Assembly: GCF_001885585.1 (NCBI RefSeq)
Contig: NZ_LSRP01000096.1
Location: 124,001 to 188,000 of the forward strand
Length of the DNA stretch: 64,000 nt
Direction of reading: 5' to 3'
Source: Pararhizobium antarcticum
GTDB taxonomy: Bacteria; Pseudomonadota; Alphaproteobacteria; Rhizobiales; Rhizobiaceae
The first letter of the stretch is position 1; each line of letters starts with the position of its first letter. Below the pieces are notes generated by a model, which made no database searches, was not told where the DNA came from, and was given only the letters and a program-made list of their open reading frames with translations. Shown piece after piece: positions 25,700 through 36,173 of this stretch. The translations under genes and the position numbers were made by a program.

Positions 25700-26635
25700 A
25701 TGTCCAGACCTCGCAAACCCAAGGGCCGTGCCGTTTCCGGCTGGCTGATCCTCGACAAGCCGCTGGATTTCGGCTCCACCGAGGCCGTCTCGAAGATCAA
25801 ATGGCTGTTCAAGGCACAGAAGGCCGGCCATGCCGGCACGCTCGATCCTCTTGCGTCCGGCATGTTGCCGATCGCCTTGGGCGATGCCACGAAAACCGTT
25901 CCCTATGTCATGGACGGCCGCAAGATCTATGAATTCGCCGTAGCCTGGGGCGAGGAGCGCGCGACCGACGATCTTGAAGGCGCGGTGACGCAATCCTCCG
26001 ACAATCGTCCGTCCGAGGAAGAGATCCGCGCCCTGCTGCCGGCCTATACCGGCGTCATCAACCAGGTGCCGCCGCAGTTTTCGGCGATCAAGATCGATGG
26101 CAATCGCGCCTATGATCTGGCCCGCGAAGGCGAAACCGTCGACATTCCTGCCCGCGAAGTCGAAGTCTTTCGTCTTTCGCTGCTCGGCTGCACGCCGCAT
26201 CTGGCGCATTTCGAAATCGAATGCGGCAAGGGCACCTATGTGCGCTCGCTGGCCCGTGACTTCGGCCGGGATCTGGGTTGCTACGGCCATATCGCCTCGC
26301 TGCGCCGCAGCTTCGTCGCCCCCTTTGCCGAGGAAAGCATGGTGCCGCTCGCGGATCTGGTGGCGCTTGAAGGCATCGAGAGTGACGAAGAACGCCTGGC
26401 CGCCCTCGACGCCTTTCTGATCGATACCGGCGAGGCTCTGTCGAGCCTGCCGCATATTGCGGTGACCGACGAGCAGGCGCACCGCCTGAAAATGGGCAAT
26501 CCGATCATCGTGCGCGGACGCGACGCCCCCTTGTCGGAGCCGGAGGCCTATGCCACCGCCCGGGGAAAGCTGATCGCCATTGGTGAAATCGGCGAAGGCG
26601 AGTTTCGCCCGAAGCGGGTTTTTGCCACGGGTTGA
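25700..26635 (+). CDS. truB: tRNA pseudouridine(55) synthase
   Basis: A 311-aa enzyme making pseudouridine at position 55 in the T-loop of tRNAs. The signature [19 protein letters not shown] carries the catalytic Asp in [19 protein letters not shown] and [13 protein letters not shown] are conserved. ATG 25700 is preferred over the in-frame TTG at 25697. It follows rbfA in the common rbfA-truB-rpsO-pnp order, but here two extra genes separate it from rpsO. Confidence 0.96.
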   Translation: MSRPRKPKGRAVSGWLILDKPLDFGSTEAVSKIKWLFKAQKAGHAGTLDPLASGMLPIALGDATKTVPYVMDGRKIYEFAVAWGEERATDDLEGAVTQSSDNRPSEEEIRALLPAYTGVINQVPPQFSAIKIDGNRAYDLAREGETVDIPAREVEVFRLSLLGCTPHLAHFEIECGKGTYVRSLARDFGRDLGCYGHIASLRRSFVAPFAEESMVPLADLVALEGIESDEERLAALDAFLIDTGEALSSLPHIAVTDEQAHRLKMGNPIIVRGRDAPLSEPEAYATARGKLIAIGEIGEGEFRPKRVFATG

Positions 26636-26819
26636 AAATCACCCCGCTCGTACCATTTGCCTTCCCGGGCACACCAACGCATGATGTTCGTCAGTCCCAG
26701 GGAGATTCTTACTGCCCAGGCAGACGTACGCAACGGCGAGGATCGCACTGCGCCGGACGCAAGGGCGGCGGCAGTGCAGCACATTGTAACATGACAGGCG
26801 GAATCCGAGTGGGGACGGT

Positions 26820-28535
26820 TTGAACGAGGCTCAGAACAGGCAGGGTCCCCGGACCAGTGGGCGACTGCGGGATTTCCTGCAGCTTGCGCGACAGCGTCGC
26901 TTCTCGTTCTATCTGGCCTTGCTCTTGCTGGTCGCCATCGTTCCATCGTTCATTTTTTCCATGGTCATCCTCAAGCGCAGTTCCGATGCGCAGGAGCAGG
27001 TGGTTGCTTCATTGCTGAAGGCATCGACCGGCTCGGCGACACGGATCATCGAGCGGGAAGTCGAAGGCATGCTGACCACGCTCAGGGTGCTGTCGATGAC
27101 GGGATCCGGCGACGCGCATGATCTGCCCAGCCTGTATCAACGCGCTTTCTCCGCTCTTGCAGGAACCGATTCCAACCTTCTGGTCATCGACCGGTCGTAC
27201 AACCAGCTGTTCAACACCCGCGTCCCCTTTGGCACGCCGTTGCGGAAGTCGTCGGATCCGAAGTCGGTGGATGAAGCGTTTGCCAAGGATGGACCACTGA
27301 TTTCCAACGTGTTCTTCGGAAATACGGCAAAGAAGTGGGTCTACAATGTCTATCTGCCGCTCAACGCTCCCAATGGCAAAACCGACTATCTGCTGACCCT
27401 GACACAGGATGCCGAAAGCATGGCCAAGGCGGTCAACCGGGATACGTTATCGCCGGGCTGGGACGCTGCCTTGATCGACGGCGTCGGCAACGTGATCGTT
27501 TCCTCCGACACCAAGGTGGCTGTGGGGAAGCCGTTCTTCATGGAGATCGTGCCGGCCCTGCAGATTGGTATCGGACGCGCCACGCATGACGGTGTCATCT
27601 ACAGAACGGTAACCGAGTTCTCCGTCGCGACGGGCTGGCGGGTGGTCGCCTGGGCCAAAAATTCGGATGTCGATGCGCCGGCGCGCTGGTCCTATCTCTG
27701 GCTGACGATTGGCGGCGTGGTCTTTGCCGGCATTGCCCTTGCGGGTTCGGCGGCCATCGCACGTATCCTCTCCCGCGGCATCAAGCAGTTGGCACGGGAT
27801 GCACATCTGCTTGGTCTTGGCCGACCGATTCCGGCTCGACGCCACCTGATCTCCGAGCTTGAGGTGGTCTCGACCGCACTGGCAGAGGCGGCGCAGTCGC
27901 GGGCCAAGGCGGAAAACGAGATCCGCTTCCTGATGCGCGAGGTTGCCCATCGCTCGAAGAACCAGCTGACGGTCATCCAGTCGATGCTCAACCAGTCGCT
28001 GAACGCAGCTGAAAATCCGACGGACTTTGCCGATGCCTTCCGCAAGCGGATCGCCGGGCTGGCCCGTTCCACCGACCTGATGATCGCCAATGCGGCGCAG
28101 GGCGTGGACCTGCGCGAACTCGTGCAGAACCAGCTGCAGCCCTTCACCCCGGATGATCCGTCCCGCGTCCGGCTGTACGGGCCGGCCGTCAAGCTGGACA
28201 CGCAGGTTTCGCAGACGCTCGGCATGGCGCTGCACGAGCTTGCCACCAACGCCACAAAGTATGGTGCGCTTGCCAACAGCAAGGGCGTGGTTGCCCTCGA
28301 CTGGTCCCTGACATCGACGCAGCTGTTGATTGTCTGGCGGGAAAGCGGCGCCGATCTCAATCCCGAGACACAGGCGCCTGTCCGAAAGGGTTTTGGGACC
28401 ATGGTCCTTGAGCGCATGCTCGGCATGGCGCTGGACGCGAAACTGGAGCGACAGATGCACCGGGACGGCATCGAATGGCGTGTCACGATCCCGCGGGACA
28501 GGCTCTACGCCTATCCTGTCGCTGACGCGGATTGA
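26820..28535 (+). CDS. HWE-family sensor histidine kinase
   Basis: A 571-aa membrane sensor. A first transmembrane helix (YLALLLLVAIVPSFIFSMVI, 31-50), an extracytoplasmic sensor region to about 290 and a second helix (294-316) precede a HWE kinase domain: phospho-acceptor His377 in EVAHRSKNQL, His472 in the N-box ALHELATNATKYGAL and the W-x-E motif (Trp506, Glu508), all diagnostic of HWE. The start is a TTG at 26820 after GGGGA; no ATG lies before the first helix. No response regulator is nearby. It interrupts the usual truB-rpsO pair. Confidence 0.9.
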   Translation: MNEAQNRQGPRTSGRLRDFLQLARQRRFSFYLALLLLVAIVPSFIFSMVILKRSSDAQEQVVASLLKASTGSATRIIEREVEGMLTTLRVLSMTGSGDAHDLPSLYQRAFSALAGTDSNLLVIDRSYNQLFNTRVPFGTPLRKSSDPKSVDEAFAKDGPLISNVFFGNTAKKWVYNVYLPLNAPNGKTDYLLTLTQDAESMAKAVNRDTLSPGWDAALIDGVGNVIVSSDTKVAVGKPFFMEIVPALQIGIGRATHDGVIYRTVTEFSVATGWRVVAWAKNSDVDAPARWSYLWLTIGGVVFAGIALAGSAAIARILSRGIKQLARDAHLLGLGRPIPARRHLISELEVVSTALAEAAQSRAKAENEIRFLMREVAHRSKNQLTVIQSMLNQSLNAAENPTDFADAFRKRIAGLARSTDLMIANAAQGVDLRELVQNQLQPFTPDDPSRVRLYGPAVKLDTQVSQTLGMALHELATNATKYGALANSKGVVALDWSLTSTQLLIVWRESGADLNPETQAPVRKGFGTMVLERMLGMALDAKLERQMHRDGIEWRVTIPRDRLYAYPVADAD

Positions 28536-28614
28536 CAGCAGCTGGACGGCACACCGGCCGGCCCCCCAAGGCACGCGGAAACGGATCTTGTGTTTGACCG
28601 CGATGGAGGATGGA

Positions 28615-28947
28615 ATGCAAAGACTGCGTTATCTCTTGCGGCTTGCCTTCCTGGTGGCCCTGGCCGCCCATCCTGCGCAAGCGGCCTGCACGGTTGCCGA
28701 TCCGACCGGGACGCCCCTGAATGTCCGGGATGCACCGAATGGCAGCATTGTCGGAGCCCTGCCGAATGGCCTTGAGGTCGAGCAGCTGGAAGAGCACCGC
28801 CTCGGCGCGAAGACATGGATCCGGGTTTCGGTCGACGGCGCGCCGCGCGGCTGGGTCTTCGGGGCCTATGTCATCTGCAGCGGCGACGACGGAGACATAG
28901 ACAGCCAGAAATCTGCGCCCATGCGCCCCCGCGCATCCCCGAATTGA
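28615..28947 (+). CDS. Secreted SH3-domain protein
   Basis: A 110-aa exported protein: signal peptide (LLRLAFLVALAAHPAQA), then a bacterial SH3_3 domain with PLNVRDAPNGSIVGALPNG and WIRVSVDGAPRGWVFGAYV, and a short polar tail. SH3b domains usually bind peptidoglycan or other envelope material. GGAGG five bases before the ATG at 28615 decides the start; the ATG at 28603 is in frame but lacks a site. It lies right after the HWE kinase in the same direction. Confidence 0.82.
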   Translation: MQRLRYLLRLAFLVALAAHPAQAACTVADPTGTPLNVRDAPNGSIVGALPNGLEVEQLEEHRLGAKTWIRVSVDGAPRGWVFGAYVICSGDDGDIDSQKSAPMRPRASPN

Positions 28948-29140
28948 GGCCTGAGGCGCTGCAAGTGCCACCGTTGGGGCATCGCTCGGCAGGGCTCTTT
29001 CTTTTTGGTCCGGTATGGTTTATAGGCAGCGCCAGCAAAAGACCGACGTCGAAGACCAAGGCATTCTGCTTTCATGGCCGCAGCTGGACGACATCCCGGC
29101 TGCTGGCGACCCGAAATCCTAAAAATTGAAAGGATACACG

Positions 29141-29410
29141 ATGTCGATCACTGCAGAGCGCAAGGCTGCGCTCATCAAGGAATACGCAATCGTCGAAGGC
29201 GACACCGGTTCCCCGGAAGTCCAGGTTGCTATCCTCACCGAGCGGATCAACAACCTGACCGGTCACTTCAAGGGCCACAAGAAGGACAACCACTCGCGTC
29301 GTGGCCTTCTGGCAATGGTTTCCACGCGTCGTTCGCTTCTTGACTACGTCAAGGGCAAGGAAGAAGCACGGTACACCAAGCTGATTGCTGCCCTCGGCAT
29401 CCGCCGCTAA
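29141..29410 (+). CDS. rpsO: 30S ribosomal protein S15
   Basis: An 89-aa protein, exactly the usual S15 length. Conserved segments [17 protein letters not shown] and [16 protein letters not shown] identify it. It binds 16S rRNA helices h20-h22. The ATG at 29141 follows AAAGGA. It is followed by a strong terminator and then pnp, as in most bacteria. Confidence 0.98.
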   Translation: MSITAERKAALIKEYAIVEGDTGSPEVQVAILTERINNLTGHFKGHKKDNHSRRGLLAMVSTRRSLLDYVKGKEEARYTKLIAALGIRR

Positions 29411-29792
29411 GCCTTAGCCCGGCGGGCGTTCCTCTTGATGGAGGGCGCCCGTCGGTCGTTTTTTTGCGGAACAAACGTTCCGTCACTGCCGCCTTCCTGC
29501 ACGCCAAGCCGGCGTATGCAAAAAGGGCGGACTGTCCAGCAGGCCGGAAGGGCCGGACCTGCGGAAACAACCGATGACCTGTCATGGGGCAGGATTGCAG
29601 GGTGCTTCGGCGCTTGCCCGTTTTTCAAGCCCGCAGGCCTTTCGGCTTTCATGGGCGGAATGACCCGCCAGCCAGAATGGAAGCCCCCCGCTGTCTTGCC
29701 CGTGATATGTCATATCCGCGGCATCTCTCCATCGCCCGCGCCAAAAGATGGCTGCGGCGCGAATGGACCGATCCACACACGAAGGACAAAAT
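29411..29792 (+). other. rpsO-pnp intergenic region (pnp leader)
   Basis: 382 bp without a gene. It holds the rpsO terminator (29420-29465) and a hairpin at 29539-29562 (GCAGGCCGG with CCGG-A-CCTGC). In enterobacteria the pnp leader folds into an RNase III-cleaved hairpin used in autoregulation; whether this hairpin does so is inference. No open frame here looks real. Confidence 0.5.
29420..29465 (+). terminator. Rho-independent terminator after rpsO
   Basis: CGGCGGGCG (29420-29428) pairs with CGCCCGTCG (29446-29454) with one G-U pair; seven T residues follow at 29459-29465. Confidence 0.85.
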
Positions 29793-31925
29793 ATGTTCGA
29801 TACCCACACGGTCGAAATCGAATGGGCAGGCCGCCCGCTCAAGCTCGAAACCGGCAAGATCGCCCGTCAGGCTGACGGCGCCGTTCTCGCCACCTACGGC
29901 GAAACCGTCGTTCTCGCCACCGTCGTTTCGGCCAAGTCGCCGAAGCCGGGCCAGGATTTCTTCCCGCTGACCGTCAACTACCAGGAAAAGACCTATGCCG
30001 CCGGCAAGATCCCGGGCGGCTACTTCAAGCGCGAAGGTCGTCCGTCGGAAAAGGAAACGCTGGTTTCCCGCCTGATCGACCGTCCGATCCGCCCGCTGTT
30101 CCCTGATGGCTACAAGAACGATACCCAGGTTGTCGTCACCGTCATGCAGCACGATCTGGAAAATGATCCGGACGTGCTGGCCATGGTCGCCGCTTCCGCT
30201 GCCCTGACGATTTCCGGCATCCCGTTCATGGGCCCGGTCGGCGGCGCTCGCGTCGGCTACATCAACGGCCAGTATGTGCTGAACCCGCATCTCGACGAAA
30301 TGCCGGAATCGATCCTCGATCTGGTTGTCGCCGGTACGCAGGACGCCGTCCTGATGGTTGAATCGGAAGCCAAGGAACTGAACGAAGAGATCATGCTCGG
30401 CGCCGTCATGTTCGGCCACAAGGGCTTCCAGCCGGTCATCGATGCGATCATCAAGCTCGCCGAAGTGGCTGCCAAGGAACCGCGCGATTTCACGCCGGAA
30501 GATCATTCCGCTCTCGAAGCCGAAATGCTCGGCATGGCAGAGACCGAACTGCGCGCTGCCTACAAGAACACCCAGAAGGCAGAGCGTTATGCTGCCGTTG
30601 ACGCCGTCAAGGCCAAGGTGAAGGCTCACTTCTTCCCGGAAGGCGCAGAACCGAAGTACACGAACGAAGTTATCGGTGCCGTCTTCAAGCACCTGCAGGC
30701 CAAGATCGTTCGCTGGAACATTCTCGACACCAAGAGCCGCATCGATGGCCGCGATCTCGATACGGTTCGCAAGATCGTCTCGGAAGTCGGCATCCTGCCG
30801 CGCACCCATGGCTCGGCGCTGTTTACCCGCGGTGAAACGCAGGCGATCGTCGTTGCCACGCTCGGCACCGGCGAAGACGAACAGTACGTTGACAGCCTGA
30901 CCGGCATGTACAAGGAAAAGTTCCTGCTGCACTACAACTTCCCGCCCTATTCGGTCGGTGAAACAGGCCGCATGGGCTCCCCGGGCCGCCGCGAAATCGG
31001 CCATGGCAAGCTTGCCTGGCGCGCTATCCGCCCGATGCTGCCGGCTGTCGAGCAGTTCCCCTACACGCTGCGCGTCGTCTCCGAGATCACCGAATCGAAC
31101 GGTTCGTCCTCGATGGCAACCGTCTGCGGCACCTCGCTTGCACTGATGGACGCCGGCGTTCCGCTGGCCAAGCCGGTCGCCGGTATCGCCATGGGCCTGA
31201 TCCTCGAAGGTGAGCGCTTTGCGGTTCTCTCCGACATCCTCGGCGACGAAGATCACCTCGGCGACATGGACTTCAAGGTTGCCGGCACCACGGATGGCAT
31301 CACCTCGCTGCAGATGGACATCAAGATCGCCGGTATCACCGAAGAGATCATGAAGGTCGCGCTCAGCCAGGCACAGGGCGGACGCAAGTACATCCTCGGC
31401 GAAATGGCCAGCGCCATCAGCCAGGGCCGTTCGGAACTCGGCGAATTCGCACCGCGCATCGAAGTCATGAACATTCCGGTCGACAAGATCCGGGAAGTCA
31501 TCGGCACCGGCGGCAAGGTCATCCGCGAAATCGTCGAAAAGACCGGCGCCAAGATCAACATCGAAGACGACGGCACGATCAAGATCGCCTCCTCGTCCGG
31601 CAAGGAGATCGAAGCGGCCCGCAAGTGGATCCACTCGATCGTTGCAGAACCGGAAGTCGGCCAGATCTACGAAGGTACTGTTGTGAAGACCGCCGACTTC
31701 GGCGCCTTCGTCAACTTCTTCGGCCCGCGTGACGGCCTCGTGCACATCTCGCAGCTGGCCTCCGATCGTGTTGCCAAGACCTCCGACGTCGTCAAGGAAG
31801 GCGACAAGGTCTGGGTCAAGTTGATGGGCTTCGACGAGCGCGGCAAGGTTCGCCTGTCCATGAAGGTTGTCGACCAGGCAACCGGCAAGGAAGTCGCCAA
31901 GGGCGAAGGCGAAGCTGCTGAATAA
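29793..31925 (+). CDS. pnp: Polyribonucleotide nucleotidyltransferase (PNPase)
   Basis: A 710-aa 3'-to-5' phosphorolytic exoribonuclease of the degradosome. Two RNase PH-like domains (first with [18 protein letters not shown]; second with [16 protein letters not shown] and [15 protein letters not shown]) are followed by a KH domain ([18 protein letters not shown]) and an S1 domain ([17 protein letters not shown]) at the C-terminus. The length is typical. Codon use is that of a highly expressed gene. ATG 29793 is chosen over the in-frame GTG/TTG region upstream because homology begins there. Confidence 0.98.
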   Translation: MFDTHTVEIEWAGRPLKLETGKIARQADGAVLATYGETVVLATVVSAKSPKPGQDFFPLTVNYQEKTYAAGKIPGGYFKREGRPSEKETLVSRLIDRPIRPLFPDGYKNDTQVVVTVMQHDLENDPDVLAMVAASAALTISGIPFMGPVGGARVGYINGQYVLNPHLDEMPESILDLVVAGTQDAVLMVESEAKELNEEIMLGAVMFGHKGFQPVIDAIIKLAEVAAKEPRDFTPEDHSALEAEMLGMAETELRAAYKNTQKAERYAAVDAVKAKVKAHFFPEGAEPKYTNEVIGAVFKHLQAKIVRWNILDTKSRIDGRDLDTVRKIVSEVGILPRTHGSALFTRGETQAIVVATLGTGEDEQYVDSLTGMYKEKFLLHYNFPPYSVGETGRMGSPGRREIGHGKLAWRAIRPMLPAVEQFPYTLRVVSEITESNGSSSMATVCGTSLALMDAGVPLAKPVAGIAMGLILEGERFAVLSDILGDEDHLGDMDFKVAGTTDGITSLQMDIKIAGITEEIMKVALSQAQGGRKYILGEMASAISQGRSELGEFAPRIEVMNIPVDKIREVIGTGGKVIREIVEKTGAKINIEDDGTIKIASSSGKEIEAARKWIHSIVAEPEVGQIYEGTVVKTADFGAFVNFFGPRDGLVHISQLASDRVAKTSDVVKEGDKVWVKLMGFDERGKVRLSMKVVDQATGKEVAKGEGEAAE

Positions 31926-32057
31926 GCGGCCTGCCTGAAACAGGACTGCCGGGCGCGGAGCAATCGTTCCGCGCCCTTTCTATTCCTCCGGAATTCAAAC
32001 TCGAGCGTGGTCATCCGAAACAGCTGGTTTTCGGCTCATGCTCAAAGGACCTCGACC

Positions 32058-33074
32058 ATGAGCCGCGACGCGCTGAAAACCCTGTTCTATCCGTTCGACA
32101 ACGGCGTGCTGCCTGCACCCGCAGAAGGCGAGCGCGTGCTGTTCCTGGGCGCCGAGGCCGGCTACAGGCTGCCGCAGGGCTTTGAAGCCTCGATTGCCGC
32201 CGTGCAGGCCCTGCGCCCGCTCTACCGCGGCCTGGAGGCTGCCCGGGCCGATGTCTCAGCCGTTGTTGATGGCGAAGACTATGACGCGGCCCTGGTGCTT
32301 CTGTGCAAGCACAAGGGCGAGAACGAGGATCGGCTGGCCGAGGCGCTGAAGCGCACCAAGATCGGCGGACTGATCGTCGTTGCCGGTTCCAAGGAAGATG
32401 GTGTCCAGTCACTGCGCAAGCGTGTCGCCCAGTTTGGCTGGGGCGGCGACAGCCTGCCGAAATATCACGGCGTCGCCTTCTGGTTCGGCCGCCCGGAAGA
32501 TCCGCAGGACGTGATTGCCAAATTCTCCAAGAAGCCGGTCCGCGTCGAGGGCCGCTTCGATACCGCGCCGGGCATGTTCTCCCACGATCGCATCGATGAC
32601 GGTTCGGAACTTTTGGCCTCGCGCCTGCCGGACGATTTCAAGGGCCACGCCGCCGATTTCGGGGCCGGCTGGGGCTATCTCTCCGTCATGCTTGCCGCGC
32701 GCGCGCCGAACCTCAAGGGCATCGACCTTTTCGAGGCCGACCACCATTCGCTGGAAGCCGCGAAGATCAACCTAAAGGCCAATGCTCCGAAAGTGCCGAC
32801 ACGGTTTTTCTGGCATGACCTGACGAGCGAAGATACCCGCGACAAATACGACCTGATCGTCATGAACCCGCCCTTCCATGAAGGTCATGCGGCCGAGCCT
32901 TCGCTCGGCGTTGCGATGATCAAGGCGTCGGCAAAGGCGCTGAAGATCGGTGGCAAGCTCATGCTGGTCGCCAATCGCGGCATGCCCTATGAGGCCGTCA
33001 TGGGCGAAACCTTCAAGGAATGGGGCGAGACCTGCCGCAATGCCCGCTTCAAGGTCCTCTGGGGCAAGCGCTGA
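32058..33074 (+). CDS. RsmC-like class I SAM methyltransferase
   Basis: A 338-aa enzyme resembling RsmC, which methylates G1207 of 16S rRNA. An N-terminal degenerate domain (residues 1-165) is followed by the MTS catalytic domain with ADFGAGWGYLSVML (SAM motif I) and VMNPPFHEG (catalytic NPPF motif of amino-methyltransferases). It lies after pnp in the same direction with a probable promoter of its own. The exact rRNA target is inferred from the domain arrangement. Confidence 0.87.
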   Translation: MSRDALKTLFYPFDNGVLPAPAEGERVLFLGAEAGYRLPQGFEASIAAVQALRPLYRGLEAARADVSAVVDGEDYDAALVLLCKHKGENEDRLAEALKRTKIGGLIVVAGSKEDGVQSLRKRVAQFGWGGDSLPKYHGVAFWFGRPEDPQDVIAKFSKKPVRVEGRFDTAPGMFSHDRIDDGSELLASRLPDDFKGHAADFGAGWGYLSVMLAARAPNLKGIDLFEADHHSLEAAKINLKANAPKVPTRFFWHDLTSEDTRDKYDLIVMNPPFHEGHAAEPSLGVAMIKASAKALKIGGKLMLVANRGMPYEAVMGETFKEWGETCRNARFKVLWGKR

Positions 33075-33087
33075 ACCTGAGCCGCAG

Positions 33088-33108
33088 CGCCGTGCTTTGG
33101 GCACGGCG
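33088..33108 (+). terminator. Hairpin after the RsmC-like gene
   Basis: CGCCGTGC (33088-33095) pairs with GCACGGCG (33101-33108), 14 bases after the stop. There is no T-run, so termination strength is uncertain. Confidence 0.5.
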
Positions 33109-33243
33109 GGATAGGACGCGGGTGCTGCGCGATTGCACATCAGATAGAGAATTCAATCCGGCAATCAAATGCGGTTGCGGGAATGGCACGCTAGCGATTG
33201 CGCTTCCCTCGATTCGGGTCCACCCTTGGTCTGTCGCGCCCAG

Positions 33244-33263
33244 CTGCGCCCTTTCGGGCGCAG
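33244..33263 (+). promoter_or_regulatory. Hairpin just upstream of a small membrane-protein gene
   Basis: CTGCGCCC-TTTC-GGGCGCAG is a perfect 8-bp stem with a tetraloop. It ends 21 bases before the ATG at 33285, directly ahead of the GGGAGAA ribosome site. It could be a leader hairpin or a terminator for upstream transcription. Confidence 0.45.
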
Positions 33264-33284
33264 GGCCTGTGACGGGAGAAAATC

Positions 33285-33515
33285 ATGGGATTTGGACCTG
33301 CCCGACCGCCTATGACCGAAGGTGTCGCCGAAGTCATCGTCAAGGACGTGCACAGCGGCATCGGCAAGGGATTGACCTCGGAGGTGCCCCTGGCCTTCCA
33401 GACTGCCGCCCGCGCACCCACGGACCCTGCTTCCCGCAACCGGACGCGCAAGGCACTGGTCGTCTTCGCGTTGCTCGGGGCGGCGGGTCTTGCGGTGCTT
33501 TGGTTGATGGTCTGA
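33285..33515 (+). CDS. Small protein with C-terminal membrane anchor
   Basis: A 76-aa protein with a polar N-terminal part and a single C-terminal hydrophobic helix (ALVVFALLGAAGLAVLWLMV) preceded by basic residues (NRTRKA), typical of a tail-anchored protein. GGGAGAA lies eight bases before the ATG. It converges on fabI. No function is recognised. Confidence 0.6.
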   Translation: MGFGPARPPMTEGVAEVIVKDVHSGIGKGLTSEVPLAFQTAARAPTDPASRNRTRKALVVFALLGAAGLAVLWLMV

Positions 33516-33575
33516 AGACGCGGCGAAAGCGATCAACAAACATCATCGCCAGCGCCGACTGACGTTTGTCCGTTC

Positions 33576-34382
33576 CTACTCGCTGTCGGCCTTGTTCAGC
33601 GTGTCCAGGACCGGCATCGAGGTGATGTTGTAGCCGGAATCGACATAGTGGATCTCGCCGGTGACGCCGCTGGAGAGAGGCGACAGCAGGTAGAGAGCGG
33701 AATTGCCGACGTCCTCGATCGTCACAGTGCGGCGCATCGGCGAGTTCTTCTGCTGCCAGGACAGCATGGCGCGGGCATCCGAAATGCCGGCGCCGGCGAG
33801 CGTGCGGATCGGGCCGGCGGAAATCGCGTTGACGCGGATGCCGCGCTGGCCGTAGTCGGAGGCGAGATAGCGCACGGACGCCTCAAGCGCCGCCTTGGCA
33901 ACGCCCATGACGTTGTAGTTCGGCATCACGCGCACCGAGCCGCCATAGGTCAGCGTCAGCATCGTGCCGCCGTCCGTCATCAGCTCTGCGGCGCGTCTTG
34001 CGATTTCGGTGAAGGAAAAGCAGGAGATCAGCATGGTGCGGCTGAAGTTTTCGCGCGACGTGTTCGCGTACAGGCCCTTCAATTCGTTCTTGTCGGAAAA
34101 GCCGATGGCATGCACGATGAAGTCGAGCTTGCCCCATTTTTCCTTGAGCGCGTCGATCACGGCGTCGACGGATGCGATATCCTCGACATCGCATGGCAGC
34201 AGAATGTCGGAATTGACCTCCGCCGCCAGCGGCTTCACCCTCTTGCCAAGCGCTTCGCCCTGGTAGGTGAAGGCAAGCTCTGCACCCTGTGCCGCAAGCG
34301 CCTGCGCGATGCCCCAGGCGATCGAGTGGCTGTTGGCGACGCCCATGATGAGGCCGCGTTTTCCGTTCATGATGCCGGTCAT
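33576..34382 (-). CDS. fabI: Enoyl-[acyl-carrier-protein] reductase [NADH]
   Basis: A 268-aa short-chain dehydrogenase that completes each round of fatty acid elongation. N-terminal GLIMGVANSHSIAWGIAQ is the FabI nucleotide-binding motif, and the catalytic Tyr-x6-Lys is YNVMGVAK. The start at 34382 leads into MTGIMNGKRG; the ATG at 34370 is the alternative. It is the third gene of fabA-fabB-fabI, four bases after fabB. Confidence 0.96.
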   Translation of the reverse strand: MTGIMNGKRGLIMGVANSHSIAWGIAQALAAQGAELAFTYQGEALGKRVKPLAAEVNSDILLPCDVEDIASVDAVIDALKEKWGKLDFIVHAIGFSDKNELKGLYANTSRENFSRTMLISCFSFTEIARRAAELMTDGGTMLTLTYGGSVRVMPNYNVMGVAKAALEASVRYLASDYGQRGIRVNAISAGPIRTLAGAGISDARAMLSWQQKNSPMRRTVTIEDVGNSALYLLSPLSSGVTGEIHYVDSGYNITSMPVLDTLNKADSE

Positions 34383-34386
34383 CGAA

Positions 34387-35610
34387 TTATCCGTTGTAGC
34401 GCTGGAAAACGAGCGTTGCGTTGGTGCCGCCAAAGCCGAAGGAGTTCGACAGGGCGGTGTTGATCGTGACATCGTCGATGCGCTTGCGCACGATCGGCAC
34501 GCCGTCGAATTCCGGGTCGAGCTCGGTGATATGCGCGCTTTCGCCGATGAAGCCGGCCTGCATCATCAAAAGCGAATAGATCGATTCCTGCACGCCGGCC
34601 GCGCCCAGCGAATGGCCGGTCAGCGACTTGGTCGACTGGATGTGCGGGATCTTGTCGCCGAAGACTTCACGGATCGCGCCGATTTCCTTCGAATCGCCCA
34701 CCGGCGTCGAGGTGCCATGCGTGTTGACGTAGTCGACGTCGCCATCGACGGTCGCCAGCGCCTGGCGCATGCAGCGCACCGCGCCCTCGCCGGATGGAGC
34801 GACCATGTCATAGCCATCGGATGTGGCACCATAGCCGGTGATTTCGGCATAGATCTTGGCGCCGCGGGCCTTGGCGTGTTCCAGTTCTTCCAGAACCAGC
34901 ACACCGGCACCGCCGGCAATCACGAAGCCGTCGCGGGACTTGTCATAGGCGCGCGAGGCGGTGGAGGGCGTGTCGTTGTATTTCGAGGACATCGCGCCCA
35001 TGGCGTCGAACAGGTTCGACATGGTCCAGTCGAGATCCTCGTGGCCTCCGGCAAACATCACGTCCTGCTTGCCCCACTGGATCATCTCCATGGCATTGCC
35101 GATGCAATGCGCCGAGGTCGAGCAGGCCGACGAGATCGAATAGTTGACGCCGTGGATCTTGAACCAGGTCGCGAGCGTGGCGGACGCCGTCGAAGACATC
35201 GCCTTCGGCACGGCAAACGGGCCGATGCGCTTGGGCGAATTGTTCTTGATGGTGATTTCGGCTGCTTCGATCAGGGTCCGGGTCGAAGGGCCGCCGGAGC
35301 CCATGATGATGCCGGTGCGCTCGTTGCCGCCGATGTCCTTGTCTTCAAGGCCCGAATCGGCGATCGCCTGCTTCATCGCGACATGGTTCCACATGCCGCC
35401 CTGCGACAGGAACCGCGCGGCACGACGATCGACAAGCTCGGTGACGTCGAGATCAGGGGCGCCCCAGACCTGGCAGCGGAAACCGTGCTCGGCGAAATCG
35501 TTCGAGAACGAAATGCCCGACTTCGCTTCACGAAGGGACGCGGTGACTTGTTCCGCATCGTTCCCGATGGAGGAAACGATACCCAGACCCGTGACAACAA
35601 CCCGTCTCAT
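34387..35610 (-). CDS. fabB: 3-oxoacyl-[acyl-carrier-protein] synthase I
   Basis: A 407-aa condensing enzyme. Catalytic Cys in [10 protein letters not shown] (about residue 163), His in [11 protein letters not shown] and His in [12 protein letters not shown] form the KAS Cys-His-His triad. The N-terminal [16 protein letters not shown] is typical. Its place between fabA and fabI shows it is FabB, the enzyme for unsaturated fatty acid elongation, rather than FabF. Confidence 0.96.
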   Translation of the reverse strand: MRRVVVTGLGIVSSIGNDAEQVTASLREAKSGISFSNDFAEHGFRCQVWGAPDLDVTELVDRRAARFLSQGGMWNHVAMKQAIADSGLEDKDIGGNERTGIIMGSGGPSTRTLIEAAEITIKNNSPKRIGPFAVPKAMSSTASATLATWFKIHGVNYSISSACSTSAHCIGNAMEMIQWGKQDVMFAGGHEDLDWTMSNLFDAMGAMSSKYNDTPSTASRAYDKSRDGFVIAGGAGVLVLEELEHAKARGAKIYAEITGYGATSDGYDMVAPSGEGAVRCMRQALATVDGDVDYVNTHGTSTPVGDSKEIGAIREVFGDKIPHIQSTKSLTGHSLGAAGVQESIYSLLMMQAGFIGESAHITELDPEFDGVPIVRKRIDDVTINTALSNSFGFGGTNATLVFQRYNG

Positions 35611-35657
35611 GTCGATGACCTTTTCTCTAATCTCTCTGCGTGCAACGGCGCCTTGGT

Positions 35658-36173
35658 TCAGGCCGCTTTTTCCTTGGACAGACCAACGCGCAGGTCGCTT
35701 GCCTGATAGATAACCTCACCGTCCGCCTTGAGCCAGCCATCGGCTGTTCCAAGCACAAGCCGGCCGCGCATCACGCGCTTGAAGTCGATGCCGTATTCGA
35801 GCAGCTTGGTCGTCGGGCGAACCATGCCCTTGAACTTCACTTCGCCGGTGGACAGCGCCATGCCGCGCCCGGGCTCACCCAGCCACCCGAGGAAAAATCC
35901 GGTCAGCTGCCACATGCCGTCGAGACCCAGGCAGCCAGGCATGATCGGATTGCCGGCAAAATGGCAGGGGAAATACCAGTCGTCCGGACGGACATCATAT
36001 TCGGCCCGGATGTAACCCTTGTCGAAGGCGCCACCCGTTTCGGAGATCTCGGTAATCCGGTGGACCATCAGCATCGGCGGCAGCGGCAGTTGCGCATTGC
36101 CCGGGCCAAACAGTTCACCACGACCGCATGTCAGGATTTCTTCATAGTTGAAGCTGGATTGTCTGGTCGTCAT
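35658..36173 (-). CDS. fabA: 3-hydroxydecanoyl-[acyl-carrier-protein] dehydratase/isomerase
   Basis: A 171-aa hot-dog enzyme, the usual FabA length, that introduces the cis double bond of unsaturated fatty acids. The active site segment [20 protein letters not shown] carries the catalytic His (about residue 71) and Asp. The start at 36173 removes a 28-residue upstream extension without homology. It is the promoter-proximal gene of fabA-fabB-fabI and is divergent from irr. Confidence 0.97.
   Translation of the reverse strand: MTTRQSSFNYEEILTCGRGELFGPGNAQLPLPPMLMVHRITEISETGGAFDKGYIRAEYDVRPDDWYFPCHFAGNPIMPGCLGLDGMWQLTGFFLGWLGEPGRGMALSTGEVKFKGMVRPTTKLLEYGIDFKRVMRGRLVLGTADGWLKADGEVIYQASDLRVGLSKEKAA

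Noticed and set aside
29649-31745. A 698-codon minus-strand frame opposite pnp
   Set aside because: It mirrors the codon pattern of pnp and encodes a repetitive Asp/Gly/His-rich sequence without domain; pnp is certain.
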